Source of the DNA: Mesodorylaimus sp. YZB2_4
Taxonomy: Eukaryota > Nematoda > Enoplea > Dorylaimida > Dorylaimidae
Length of the DNA: 64,000 nt
Assembly: GCA_030248295.1 (NCBI GenBank)
Contig: JASANH010000882.1
Span: 434,001-498,000, forward strand
Direction of reading: 5' to 3'
A program made the position numbers and the translations under genes. Below the pieces are notes generated by a model that was not told where the DNA came from, made no database searches, and saw nothing but the letters and a program-made list of their open reading frames with translations. This document shows, piece by piece, positions 12,101 to 24,185 of the stretch; position 1 is the first letter of the stretch, and each line of letters begins with the position of its first letter.

Positions 12101-15100
12101 CAAAGAGGACGAACACTCCCTTGAACAAAAAATGCATCTTCTTGCAGCGACACAGCGAATTCGATTGATTGACAGTCTGTCAAACTAGCCTCGCAAGACC
12201 ATACACCTCCACATTCTCCTTTGTTTATATACTTTTCTGCTAAGCCACTGTCGGCTGATAAACCATATCATAGCTATTTGCCTCGTTTAGAAAATCCAGT
12301 CTTGGTGATTATTTTTATCACCCAGCCACTGTTAAGCTAAACAGACATCAGACCACTACAGTTCACTTTTGTCAATAAACATGGGCGTAACTTCTGTCAG
12401 GGACTGAAAAAATGCAATTTCACTTTCAAAAGTCTATTTACAATCGACTTTTGCTTATTTGCGTAGAACCTACGCTTATATGATACACTTTATATGTACT
12501 TGATAACCTAATGCCCGTGCCAGTCGCCAAAAAATTACGACTTATCGCTTGTGTGCCTTCGACTAGATGCATGAAATCTGTCCACGGCTAAGAGGTTTTT
12601 GTGGCAATTTAAGTGTAGGTGGGAACAAAATAAGCAGCGCGCATGTCGACTCTTGGCTTGAAAATATCTACTGTAAAGACAACGGAGTTATACATTATGA
12701 ATATACGGTACAAACTGCAAGAATGGAGTGCCTGAAAAAATCTTGGGATTTGTCGCAGAAGTGAGCCAAACCAAAAAAACCGTTTTGACACATTTGTTTA
12801 GGCTTTTATCGCAAGAGCACAAAGCAGTTTAGTTTTTCTTTTGCATGTTTTCTTCTGTGGAGAAAATAAAACAGAAAATTTGTGAAAATTGCTTCGAAAA
12901 TCAGGGTATTAGCCGATCTCTGTCAGTTTGACGGGTGGTATAGTAGGAGACGAATCAAAAGGCGCAACAGTAAATGTAATTGCTGTTTACTGAAACCTGG
13001 ACTTTTCGAATCTCGCTTTGCGTGCACTAAAAACAGGCTGTGGGTTCGCTTATGCAAAAAAGGCTGCGCGAAATTTGAATTTTTAAACTTAATTATCTTT
13101 TACTCCAAATGTAGCAAGTTCAGTTTTTACTGATAATTTACAGAACCAATAGGTTACACTTCATGTCATTCTAGGTCCCTTTTTTGTAAAATTTACGAGG
13201 AGGCAAATAAGGGAAAGAGTTTTTATTTTTTCTTACAGGCTGGTACTGCCCTGCTGGGAAACTAAGGGCTACTGTGGACGTAAAAAATCTGAGTTTTTTA
13301 TCCTAACTCAATTAATTTTTTAATTGCGCCTTACATTTTAAATTACAAGCACTCAAATTTTCAGTTTGCCCTAATAAAATTTTAGAAACGACACGTTTGT
13401 TAAACTTTTGGTTCTTGGCCGCTTTGGCGCATTGGTTCGGCGTTCGTGTATCTTTTTCTCGGCCGAGCTCGTCCTGGGTTCAATATCCAAAGATTGAGGT
13501 CGAGAACCATAGCCGACATGGCACGCCAGGCCAGGGGTGGCTCACCCGGTACCGTCGAGGTGCTCTTTTTTTTGTTTTTCAAATTTTTATGGGTGGGCCG
13601 CGCAGCTCAAAAACCACAGGGACTTCTTTGACTACTTGCAGTTGGCATCGTTAGCGAAAAAAGATATCGTTTATCGTTACCGTTAACGATAAAGGGCCAA
13701 AAAGAAACCGTTATCGTTAGTCGTTAACGCGTTAAATATCGTTAGTTTTCAAAATTAACGGATGCAGCGTCATTGTGTGAATAGCCTGCCGTTTTAACAT
13801 ACATGCTGATATTTAATACTGGAAAATCTGACTTGTTTATTCTCTGCTGCTGTCGCCAGGTTTAGTTTTTCGCAATTTAGAAGACGAAGAGAGAAAAAAA
13901 CGAATTTGATCATTTGTTGATGGCCATTATTAAATACAGTACTCATTAATTCGCCTCATTAATACTTATCTATATTCGCAGCTGGTTAGACACAATTCAG
14001 CTGTAGCTACATAGGGCACCTTTATGTCCGGTGGCTCTGCGCAAATCCTATAAGCACTTGACAAAAACCTATAAAAGGCGACGATCCCCAAGAGTCTCTC
14101 GGGTGCCTATGCGTGTAGAGCTCCTGCAAGGGAGCGCGTGACCTCATCTAAGTCCCGCTTCAACTATCCTCAAAGAAGAGTGGCAGACTAAATTTTGCTT
14201 TTTGCAGACTATATTGATTGTTGACTGTAACAGCAATTCGACTAGAAAGGCGTGACTCCTAAGGGCCCCTGTTCTAATCATCCAGATTGCACATTTCCAG
14301 AAAATCTTTGTGAAATCTGCAACTAGCGTAATTTTCTCCCCAACTGCACAGCGCTCGATGAATGAATGCAGATACGGTGCTGATCGTGAGTCGCAAACCT
14401 ATCATAAAAACTCATGCTCATCAACGCAGTCATGTTGGCTGATGCGCATCTAGGCAGTACAACCCTGAGTCCCAAGTAAGTTTCCCTCGCTCCCACTGAA
14501 GGAAACTTTGAAGGGAGATCTCCACGAAAATCCATGAGAAAAAGGTTAAAGGACAGCCTCCACCCCGTGCCCCGCGCTAAAATGCCACCAAAAGGCTTTC
14601 GAGAATGCAAACCTGCAGATGGTTTCGATGGAGGGGAGGGTAATGGAGCTATCCTCATTCTGTGAATTTTATACAGCGCCTGTCACTGCGCGTGTAATCC
14701 TATGCCTAGAGTTCAACTAATGCGTTATTTAGCACGAAAAAGATACCCTTACCGTTATGACGCGTTATATAAAAATAGATATCGTTACCGTTACCGTTAA
14801 TATCGTTGGCCAAAAGAGATGTCGTTAGCGCGGTAAATATCGTTATCAACGTTAACGTTTTCCAACACTACTTCTAGCAGATGCCACACTTCCGGCTTCC
14901 AATCCCTACTTTTCGAGTCCGTGATTTAAAAGGCCGCATATTCTGCAAAAATTGAAATTGGCGTTCTACAGGAGGTAATGACGCCAAGGGACATAATACT
15001 GTACCAGTAACTCGTGGCCATACTGTACAGTGTCATAACTAGGTTGGCTCTTTCACCCAAAAAATCGCACTCTGAAAAAGATACTGCACCCTAGATCGGA

Positions 15101-18100
15101 AAGTCCAGATTTTCTCAGAGATTTTTTAAAAATAGAAATACTTGGCAATTATTTTAGCCTTTTTCCTGTTCCGTGAAGACACCTTCCTTCATTCCGTCCC
15201 CCACGAATATCGACATAATTTCATCGATGGCAATCCGATTGCTGAAGAAAAGTTAAACCGCCTGAAATTTGAACTTTCTCTACGATTTCAAGTAAGTGGA
15301 AGTTTTTTCCTGGCTTTTCGTAAGCAGATGCGATTTTTCTCATACAGGAAGAACAAATAAACAGTTATTCCTGTCTTTTTGATGACCTCAGCCATGATAA
15401 AAAAGAAAACACATTAAAAAACCTTGATCAGCTTGGTCGATTAATTTTCGATTTTATGACTCGGCGATTAGAGGAACAGTATCCAACTGAAGGAATTATT
15501 GTGGACAAGTTTGTTATGAGCGAGATCGGAAATGAAATTCTGGAAACCAAATTAGCACCTTTTGTTATTGGAAGAGATGGAACCGTTGATCAGGTGAGGC
15601 AAAATCGCTTCCAATGAGGCACATCACCAACCGTTAAGTCGAACTGGGAAAAACCAAATTTGTAATTTGTTCCAAGGTGCCTGAGAAAACTTTCCACAGA
15701 ATATCACAGGCGTCTGGCCAAGTGGTCAGCCGAGGTCAGCGCCTAAAGTCCCACGGATTTCTGAATTTTTGTATGGTGAGGAAACGTAGAAAAAAACAAC
15801 AAGCAGGATCCTTTTCAAGCTGGATTTTTGGGTTTCAGACTTCGTGTTTTAGCTTCTAACACTCGGGTTTGGGATTTCTGTTCAAAAAACCTAAAAATCC
15901 AGGAGAATTCAAAAACTTCACTGGACTTTGAGCGCTGACCGCAGTTGTCCTTTGAAAAATTGGTCAGACGCCTCTGATATTTTGCAGAGAGCTTCCTTTT
16001 GCACCTAGGAACAAATTACGTGTTTTGGTTTTGCAAAATTCCGCTTAACGGTGGCTATGTTCCCTTGTCAGCCATAGGCTCAATTAGATCACAGTATAGT
16101 TTAGAAATGTTTAGGAGTCACACCTTGATCGATGTTGAGAAAATGCTTTGATCACTGTGTAACCAGCGCACCCAGGCGGCGGGAGAGAGTCGAGACCTAA
16201 GTCTCTAAGCAAAAAACTCCGACTGGAGGTAGGCAAGTCTCGCGACTATACCTGCCCTAGAAACATGAACGAAGAGGGACGCCCCACCAGGGGGCACAAC
16301 CCCACCCAGGGCCGCGAACTGATGCTTGACCTAAACGTAGTGAATTTTTTATGCACTGCAATGCATGCAATGGCACGGTGCATGCATGCAGGGATGCAAT
16401 CCACTTGTTACCCACGGTTAGTGAGTTATACCGAGTGAAAGAAAGCTGTTGATCTCCCCTAGCTGGGAGACGGCAACATCTTGGGTTAATGTTGCTGCCG
16501 CGGGTATGCAGCAAGACTAGCCTTTTAGTGGGTCGCATTCTCTCCCACGCCTGCCGACCGAGGGTTGCACACACCTTATGATAGGAATATACTGTACTGT
16601 ACATCCTTTGACTCGAACGATCTCTCTGCTTTTAGATTCTTGACAAAATATTGAATTTCGATCAGGCTGGGATTTTGGTGCTGTGCGCTCCAGATGGGCA
16701 CGGAAAAACTGCGTTATTGGCGAGGCTACTGAATATAAGTAGTCAGAGACCAATGTAAGAGATTTTTCGGTTTTGATGTCAGTCATTATTTGCAAAAGAT
16801 GCTGTGTGAAAATTCGCTAAAAACTGTAGTGTTCTCCTTCTAGAAGAACTTGTTAGAAAACAAAGTTTTTTTAGGGTAGCAGGCCGCTATCGAGTATTCA
16901 AAAATTTTGCATCACATGCAATTCCATTAACACTGGATGGAATGCATTTACTCCAAAGGATCTTGGCATTCCTGGATACCGAAAGGGTAAAAATTTCTCA
17001 CATTTTAGGTTTATCGAATCTGTATCTGAAAAATAGTATTTTAGGATCTGAGAGACATGGACGCAGTAGAATTAGCAGCGGCAATTTGCGCCTCGCTTTC
17101 CAAACCATTTCTGAAACCAACTTTGCTAGTTTTGGATGATATTGGAAAAGTAAGTGCACAGAGACTGTGTTGCTGTTGTGGGGTGATGAATTTGGTGGGG
17201 AGGGGCTGGGAAAACCGGGGGTTGTTCACCATGGTATAATAGTCCACAGTACTCAGGGATGGAAACTCAACTTGCTGTGATCATCATGGGATGCTGGGCA
17301 TGTAAAGCCTTCCATGGTGTGACAAAAACTTTTAGGTTTCTGGTCCTGAACCATTCACTTCGCTTCGTTGGATACCACCGAGGATGTCGCCTTCTGTCAA
17401 GTGCATCGTTACAACGGCATCGCCAGAAAGCGATCTGACAATATTATTGAAAGAAAGGACCTCAAATGTTGTGGTGTTTCAGATGCCACCATTGACGAAG
17501 GCTATCGCTGAGGTAAACCAGAGTACAGTTACTGCCCTTTGCTTGCAGGTCGCGTTTTACAGACAACATTTGTTGCAAAAAATATTTCAAAAATTGTCTT
17601 GTTTCATGATTTGCAGCAGTGTCGCTGACATACAGTCTGCTGCTCTGATAATACCCCTGGGATATTATTCGAAGATGTACTTTTTGAATGAGGATTACAG
17701 TCGGATTAAACCTAGGAGGGCAAACTAAATGTTACATATCCACTTTTCAGGAAATAGCAGAGAGGACTCTGGGCGTGCAAGGCGTTGCTGCGTCGCAAAG
17801 CTCTCACTATTCGAATGTGGGACTGATGACTAAGTTAACTGACGTGGTTGATCGATATCCCTTCTTCCAGCTCGACTTTATTCTTGGCTCAGCAGAATCG
17901 GACGTGTTTCAGACGTCAGTAACCATCTCCACTAACAACGTGGGTGAATGTTTGAGAGTAATTCCTTTCAGACTAGCGGACCATGTGCTGGACCAGATAG
18001 AGAGAGATCAAAGAAACGTTGGAGCTGTGGCTACTTTATGCTTCATGTGCTGCACTGCAGGACTGATTGAGACTGAACTGAGACAGTTGGTCGGCATTCA

Positions 18101-21100
18101 AAGTAATTCGATCAAATCTTTGCTCAAATTGCAAAACGTTGATGACAAAGAAGGTATGCTGCAAAAATTTTTTTCCATGCCGTAGGTCGCTATTTTGTAT
18201 AAAAATTTAAGTGTTTTTTTTAAAGTTAAACGTGCGACTTGTGCTCGCACCTTTTTAAGACGCTATAGGGTACTCTAACTGGGTCAAAACAGACCAAAGC
18301 ATTGCAGACACTCTATGGAATAGGCCTGACGTTACTGGGCTAGATTACAAGATACACGAAATTCACAAGTGGACTGTAACCTGCACACCCTACTGGCGGG
18401 ACATGCGAGAGACCGAAGTCTCTGGGACAAAAATCTTCGACTGAAGGAAGGCAAGTCTCGCGGCTAATTATACCTGCCGCTAAAACATCAGCCGAAGTAG
18501 TCGACGACTACCAGCCAGAGGAGAGTGTCGATCTCCTCTGACCGCCAGGATTGCTGGTCACACAAGCCTGTACAGAGTTCAAAGCCAGGAAAGGCAGATT
18601 GTCGCACTCAGCTTTTTCCCAATCTCATCATCTCTTCCCACACACTGCCAACAATTAATTTTGTTTCAGAGCAAGAAGTCAGCCCCTCCAATGACCTGCC
18701 CCTTCCAGCATATCAGTGGAGTATGATCATGAATTTGATCAAGCCCTGCATATCCTCCTCTTCCGACCCAGCAAGGCTCAGTTTAAGAAATCGTTATTAT
18801 CAAAATGCGATTCAAGCCCGGTACTCTGGTCCTATTGTTCGCACATTATTGTCAACCCAAGAATATTTGATTTTAGATACTTCTCTGAAGCAGATGATAA
18901 TTGGTGGAATACGACAATGGCAGAATTTTTTCAGAAATCCGAAGCATTCCACAGACGGGCTGAGGTAAGCGTGGGAGTGCAGGATGAGGAAAAACCTTGT
19001 GTTTTTTGTAGTCCGAGCGGTACAGATTTTGTATTGTCAGGTTTTTCTGGGGGCAAAAAACAAAATCTACATAGGTCGAAATGAAATGAATGACCAGTCT
19101 GACAGTTCCATAACATCCGAGAGTTTATTGTCCTAACATCCTTCAGGAAATTTGAATATATGCGGTATAAGAGCACGGCAAAAACAAAAAGATGGGTTTG
19201 AAATTTTTCAAAAAGTGCCGAGTTTCTGTTTTGCAGGAACTTCCCAAACAACTTATCAAATCCCAGCAATTCGAAGAAGCTTCTAATATTTTGACGGAAT
19301 GGTCCATTTTCAATTATTTCATATCTTCTCTTTGGAATTATGAATTGTTATCCTATTGGAAAGAGGTCAGGAAACTGCACACTGCTAGTTCTGTTTGTCT
19401 CGAACGTACTAACTCGAAATTTCAAAAGCTTAGATTCAAACCCTTGATCCAAATTCCGATGCATTGATTATGAGCAAAAGTTACAACGACGCTTTAGAAT
19501 GGTCAATCGAAAATAATGAATTCAATGAAACAGAATCGATTCAAATTCGCTGGAATTTAAGCAGGCTTTTGTAAGGCTCTATGTTTTACATGATTTCAGC
19601 AGGGTAAAAGTGGATCGTCCTTCAAGGAATTGCAGCCTCGTCTGACATACAAGAGCTTGTTTTAAGAGGCACATGTTCAGATTTGTAGTTTATTACATCA
19701 CTAAGCACACGTATGTGCACTCGGGGCCGAAGGGGCACATCACTGCATACGCGAAATAGACTCATTAGGTTGGTCTTCAAAGTTACTGTAAAATTTGGAC
19801 TCGCCCTTTCAGACCTCTCTTGTAAATATGAAGGTGGCTAGAAACACAGGAAAGCAAACAGTCCATGCTCGTATTTGTTACAAATATAGCATGCTAGAAA
19901 TCGGTAGTTATGATTTTTGTACGATTTCTTATGCGCGTCTTACATGAACAATGGATCTCCGCATGCAATGTGGGTCCAGGGCCCAGTTAAACCGAGGCAC
20001 TTCCATGTTTTACAAGCGCCGCAAGTGTCTATTTTACAAGTATCCGCGTTTCACCACAAACGAACTCACAAGTAAAAAATGCAAGTGTGAAAGATGCCTG
20101 GTCACGAGGAGCCTGTGGGCCGTCCATTAAAAACACGTTGCGGGTATAGAGAACTGCGGGTAATAAGTCACAAGCCTGAATAACGAGCGTTTCAACACGA
20201 CATTTCTGGCCCTTGTAAAAAAGCGGACTTGTATAAAGTGACTTGTGAAAAATGGAGGCAGAACTTGTAAATGAGCCCAAATTCGGCGCATTGATTTTTC
20301 AGAAGGTGAGGGGGGCAAGGTGCTTTGATAAGTTAGGCCACCTTTCGCAGGGGAACGAATTCTGGTTTCCTGCCATGATCATTGACTTGCCAAAAGACGA
20401 AAGGAGACGAATCCACCGCAAAAACGGAGGGGAAATGGATGAAAACCAGCAAGGCTACAAGTCCTACGAGTCTCGCTCTGACTCGTAGAAAATTCAACAC
20501 AAGTTACGAGTCTCCGCCCACTTTTTTTGAGAGCTTGTAAGTTTATGAAACCGAATGCTCGTTGTCGTACTAGTTCTCCCGTAACAAATCTTGTAGCTCT
20601 AGGAGCTGTCAATGGATCATTCACTTTGGTGAAGCGCGAGTTGCTTGTGAACTTGTAACTTGTGATCTTGTGGCTTGTTTTGCTTGTAAGTTAGTGAAAC
20701 CTGGCCCAGAACTCATGATCCGTTAATATAGCAGTGATAATAAATTTCTGATGAACAAAGGCCGGAATGCTTAGCAATCTTGCTTAGCATGAGTTTTCAT
20801 TTAAACCTTTCATTTTAGCTTTCAGAATCGAAATTACCACGAAGCTAAAAAACATTTGGATGATATAATCGCTTATTTCGATAGCAGTGGCTCAAACAAG
20901 GATATGTGTGACCAGTATTTATTGAGGGCAAGGATTGCGGAAGAGGCAAATCACCATCTGTCTTGGTAATTTAGGCAGTTTCAATAGTATCGCTTGATTT
21001 AGATGCTCGAAGAGAGGACTTTGATGTACCACAACGATACTGGGGTCTTGTACGATATTATCGGCGATCTGAAAGCGGCCCTAGCTTTGGAGAAAGAACG

Positions 21101-22781
21101 GGTGGTCGAAGTGGACAAGGTTAGGATTATATGGTGCAGGCATATTGAAGGGGGCGCAGCCTGTACTGAGTTGACTCATGTCAGAAACTGACTACAACCC
21201 ACAGCTAGCGGGCCATGGATCTCTTCTGGAAGATTCTGAGGCCAGCAGGTATAGTCGAGAGACTTGCCTTGTTCCAGTCTGAGTTTTTTGTTCCCACCGA
21301 CTTCGATCGGTCGCGCTTTTTCCCACGCCCATCATGCTTTGAGTGAGGAGGTATGACAAAAAACGGATAACGCCGCAAAACGGACGACATGCAGGCGAGG
21401 ATAGACCCTCAGAGTACAGTACAGGCTGTGTCCCACCATCAGCAGGCCTGTTTCCACAAGTTATGGCGCCATAACTTGCAAAGTACCGCCTTTAAGACTG
21501 GCTGCTTGAAAAATTGAAGGGGGCTTGTCTTTTTACAGGCTGTTAGTTATAGCTTGAGGTACTCGTACCGATCAGCCGGTCATAGTCGAGTCTAAGTGAA
21601 CTTACTGTCAGCTGATAAACAGACAATTCTCTGCTGCCATTTTTAGAACAAGCAAGCCGAATTGCTATATCGCATCGGCACACATTACAACGGCATTGCA
21701 CACAGGCTGATGGCCAACGAGGAGGCGTTTAAGTTGTCCAGTCAAGAGATCGCTGCAGTTTTAGCAGAGAGCGACGAGCTATACAAAGAGGTATGCCGTT
21801 TGGAATTGCGTACAGTATTTGTGTGGTGAGACTTTAGGTGGGAGACGAAATCGGACTGGCCGAAGTCTCAATCGAAGCTGCTAAAACATCGAATAAAACA
21901 TTAGCTGAGCAACTGTCGGTAAGTCCGCAATTTTCTGTGGTTTTTAAAAATCGCAAATAACTACCCATTGATTTTCTCCTCCGAGGACCAATTTAGCTTA
22001 GCTCCCTCAAATAGGTTCCCCGGGGTAGAGTGATACTGTACACAAAATATGTACTGGGAGGGCACGTGGAATGAGTAATTCATGGATAATATTTTGACGT
22101 TTCAAATGGAGAAGGGGTCCAGAAGAGAAGAAATTGCATGCAGCGCAAGGGTGCCCTTGCTGAACAAAATCATCAATTATCTCAAAGCATTTATTCTCCA
22201 TGAAATAGTTCTCCTCGATTAATGTCCCCGCCTCGAACCATTTGTAGGAATGATATCCCCGGGTATCATTTAAGTATCTGCAATAGTTTTCATTATCGAA
22301 TCTTGAGGAGAAGGCCACCACAGGTGTTCACCAGAACTGGTTGCATGGCACATAGTAAATATGGGTAATGCAGTAATGGGACATGTTATCTTAGCTTGCC
22401 AGATGGGTAGCCCTCATTATACCTCAAAACAGCCCTTCTCCAGCTGTACTTCCTATTTTTCAGGCCTATAATCAAGCCGAGAAAGTGCTGGAATATCATC
22501 TCGGCCCTTATGCTTCCCGCTTATCACATATATACCTGCTGAAGGCTGCGTTATTCGAAGAGGTCGGAGCGAATCAAGAAGCAGAGAAATATTTTCAAAA
22601 ACGGTATCGTCTTCTCATGACCCTGTATGGTGCGGAACACAGGCAAACTCGTGCGGCATATTACCATTTGTCCTCGCCCATTTATCAAGATCTGATCGGA
22701 AATGAACGAGGCAATGGCGCGCACGAAGCGAACGACGCGCACAACTTCGGCAGACGAAATACGCTCTTGCTTGTGGGATGA
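9198..22781 (+). CDS. Nephrocystin-3/TTC41-like DUF4062-NACHT-TPR protein, about 19 exons
   Basis: Traced exons: 9198-9479, 9532-9638, 9724-9857, 15158-15291, 15348-15593, 16636-16754, 16875-16986, 17045-17149, 17336-17512, an unresolved exon near 17550-17700, 17751-18153, 18717-18964, 19237-19365, 19434-19570, 20819-20965, about 21017-21119, 21647-21790, 21838-21918 and 22464-22781. Nearly all junctions agree in phase; the product is about 1,100 residues. It starts MGCGNSK, a likely N-myristoylation/palmitoylation signal; nephrocystin-3 is also myristoylated. A DUF4062 region follows (VRIYICSSYKDF, then LLG with IGWIP). The NACHT NTPase has Walker A APDGHGKT near residue 320 and Walker B LLVLDDI near 405. 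The C-terminal half is helical, with ELLSYWK as in nephrocystin-3 and TPR-like repeats (NYHEAKKHL and others). NACHT proteins of this type act as NTP-driven scaffolds; a ciliary role is inference from nephrocystin-3. Intron 3 is 5.3 kb and contains a serpin gene on the other strand. The junction near 17700 and the acceptor at 21016 are the weakest points. Confidence 0.82.
10110..10115 (-). promoter_or_regulatory. Polyadenylation signal of the serpin gene
   Basis: The minus strand reads AATAAA here, about 80 bases beyond the serpin stop codon. That is a normal 3' UTR distance. It lies inside an intron of the plus-strand NACHT gene, where it has no other obvious use. Confidence 0.6.
10197..11616 (-). 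CDS. Serpin, probably an inhibitory serine protease inhibitor
   Basis: Two coding exons, 11616-10603 and 10376-10197, join in phase into 397 residues, a normal serpin length. Family landmarks include helix A near the start, NALYFKSSW, VPFM, LPKFVV and the C-terminal DHPFLFAI. The reactive-centre loop lies at the start of the last exon. Its hinge reads GTEAASAS, with the small residues typical of inhibitory serpins that insert the loop after cleavage. By hinge spacing the cleaved bond falls near APV-T, which would suit an elastase-like target; that is inference. The ATG used sits two bases after an AG acceptor, so an upstream exon, perhaps encoding a secretion signal, may exist; no signal peptide is visible here. 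The gene is nested antisense in intron 3 of the NACHT/TPR gene. Confidence 0.88.
11700..13450. other. Intron sequence without recognised content
   Basis: This is the part of the NACHT gene's third intron upstream of the serpin. It should hold the serpin promoter and any 5' exon, but I cannot place either. Open frames here are short and carry no motif. Confidence 0.4.
13461..13570 (+). repeat. Dispersed repeat with tRNA-like B box (SINE family C), copy 1
   Basis: The segment begins CTCGTCCTGGGTTCAA and continues through GAGGTCGAGAACCATA, CCAGGCCAGGGGTGGCTCAC and CGAGGTGCTC. The same order of blocks is found on the minus strand at 23600-23724. The GGGTTCAA block resembles a polymerase III B box. 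The A box is not clear, so tRNA origin is an inference. Confidence 0.5.
13640..14867. mobile_element. hAT-like non-autonomous element with GTTAACG arrays
   Basis: Roughly 100 bases at each end are packed with variants of ATCGTTACCGTTAACG. The outermost bases are AGTTGGCATCGTTAG on the left and, read on the minus strand, TGTTGGAAAACGTTA on the right. Flanks are CTACTTGC (13632-13639) and CTACTTCT (14868-14875), a likely 8-bp target duplication with two changes. The roughly 1-kb interior has no transposase. It lies in intron 3 of the NACHT gene. Confidence 0.6.
15622..16059. repeat. Foldback (long imperfect inverted repeat) element
   Basis: The left arm starts near CACCAACCGTTAAG and runs through TAATTTGTTCCAAGGTGC to GGTCAGCGCCTAAAGTCC. 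The right arm repeats these blocks in reverse complement (CGTTAAGCGGAA, TAATTTGTTCCTAGGTGC, GGTCAGCGCTCAAAGTCC). The two arms of over 100 bases can fold into a hairpin. Related foldbacks sit inside the hAT-like elements at 27.8 kb and 55.1 kb. It lies in the NACHT gene intron between 15594 and 16635. Confidence 0.65.
16176..16266 (+). repeat. Dispersed repeat D, copy 1
   Basis: It contains GGCAAGTCTCGCGACTATA followed by CCTGCC, preceded by a GAGACC/AAGTCTCT block. A second copy lies at 18396-18487 in the same orientation. Inverted copies lie near 21225-21300 and 50865-50890. Function and origin are unknown. Confidence 0.55.
18396..18487 (+). repeat. Dispersed repeat D, copy 2
   Basis: The same block order as at 16176-16266 is present: a GAGACCGAAGTCTCT block, then GGCAAGTCTCGCGGCTA and CCTGCC. 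It lies in the intron between the exons ending 18153 and starting 18717. Confidence 0.55.
19978..20708. mobile_element. Non-autonomous element with TTACAAG/CTTGTAA arrays
   Basis: The left end reads CAGGGCCCAGTTAAAC; the right end on the minus strand reads CTGGGCCAGGTTTCAC. The left half is rich in ACAAG words and the right half in CTTGT words, so a short motif is iterated in inverted orientation toward each end. No target duplication is obvious. The element lies in the NACHT gene intron 19571-20818. Confidence 0.45.
21225..21300 (-). repeat. Dispersed repeat D, copy 3
   Basis: On the minus strand this reads GGCAAGTCTCTCGACTATA then CCTGC, matching repeat D of this window. It lies in an intron of the NACHT gene. 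Confidence 0.5.
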
Positions 22782-23038
22782 GGCAGGGTGTTTTACTTTT
22801 GCAGGCCCCATACAGTTGTGGTTGTATAACATTATGTCTTGTGATATTGTTGCGGGCAATGTAGCTTCAGGATTGCCTCACTCTCTCACCTTTCTTGGAA
22901 TTTCATGTTTCAAACTTCATGTGACTTGTTTTGCTTCATTTTGTCAATTTTGTTGTCACGTAATAAGTATAGAAACATGGGTCGACTATTCCCTGACCAT
23001 TGGCTTATCTAATCTTCCAAAACCGTACCTCGCTGCCA

Positions 23039-23112
23039 GCCTCCGTAGCTCAGTTGGTTAGAGCGCCAGTCTAGTAAACTGGAGGTCGAGGGTTCGACTC
23101 CCCCCGGAGGCT
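23039..23112 (+). tRNA. tRNA-Thr (anticodon AGT)
   Basis: A complete cloverleaf of 74 bases can be drawn. The acceptor is GCCTCCG pairing with CGGAGGC, and the D arm is GCTC/GAGC. The anticodon arm is CCAGT-CTAGTAA-ACTGG. The T arm is GAGGG-TTCGACT-CCCCC, with one A-C mismatch. The loop gives anticodon AGT, which reads threonine ACT codons after inosine modification. A run of five T (23117-23121) directly downstream fits an RNA polymerase III terminator. Unlike the other tRNA-like pieces here, all four stems are kept. Confidence 0.92.
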
Positions 23113-23599
23113 CAAGTTTTTGCTTTCACTTGACTTATGATTTCTATGCAAGAAGCCTGAACTTTTATTTGTCAGCTGGCCAGTGATGAAGTGTGCCTGC
23201 CTGGTACACTTACTCGAGGCAGTCGATATCGACAGGTCATGCTCTATACCTGTACAGCAGATCTTGCCGCCGTCACTGCTAATGTGCTGACAATATGCAG
23301 AAGATTACATGAGACGAGTGTATTCGTCCTCCTCTTAGTCTTTCTCAAGCTTTGTGGGCCTAAGCCCGTTTTTGCTTCTAGCCGGCCAGCAGTCAAACCT
23401 TATAAGCGGCTGTGTGGGAACCTGCACACACAGCAGCGTCCCCCTCCCCCCCCCCCCTCCGCGTATCTCCACTAGGAGCACCTCCACCCAAGGGCATCCT
23501 GGACTGGATTGGACAACGACTTCCTCAGACGATGGCGGCTGGGCTTTGAACCCTGTCGGTGCTCGACAGGGTAAACTGTCTACTCGTTTGACTTCCGCC

Positions 23600-23724
23600 T
23601 CTCCACTCGGAGCACCTCTACGGTATCAGGTGAGTCACCCATGGCCTGGTATGCAAGGTCAGCGAGGGTTTATGGTTCGCAAACCGACCTCCGTCACCGG
23701 GAAGTGAACCCGGGACGAGTTCAG
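23600..23724 (-). repeat. SINE family C, copy 2
   Basis: On the minus strand this carries CTCGTCCCGGGTTCA, GAGGTCGG, GAACCATA, CCAGGCCATGGGTGACTCAC and GAGGTGCTCC. The order is the same as at 13461-13570. A partial second tail with GGAGCACCTC-like sequence lies near 23475, which suggests a tandem or nested insertion. Confidence 0.5.
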
Positions 23725-24185
23725 CAAAGCAATACGGAGAGGAGAGAGCAATACAATTATTTGCATTGATTCTTTTATCTCCTTCACATTGATTTTAGAT
23801 TTTGCAAGTAATCATTCAATCAGCACGCGCCTGCGTGATCCTATCCATCTAGTTTTTTGCTCTGAACATGATTTATCATTTTATGCTCACTTTCTTGGGA
23901 ATCGCTGATCTGTTGAAGACCTATAAATCTTCAAGGCAGAAGCAATCAGGTTTTATTGCCCAGGAGTACGATTTTCTACTGTAAAGGCCACAGTTTGCTG
24001 CTCATCGCTCATTCATGACATGCTGACCATTTATCATGCCTTGGCAGCTGAGAATTGATGGAAATAGGTTTTGCCCATCTTTGGTCGTCATGAGAACTCA
24101 ATTCTGGTTGCTCATCACATCCACAGTAGCTCCGACTGTGCCGTCAAGCTGTGGCCTGTCTGGCAAATCTTCAGCTTGTTTAGCA

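Noticed and set aside
24036-24185. N-terminal extension of channel paralogue 1
   Set aside because: The extension does not align with the other paralogues and an acceptor-like TTTAG precedes the later ATG.
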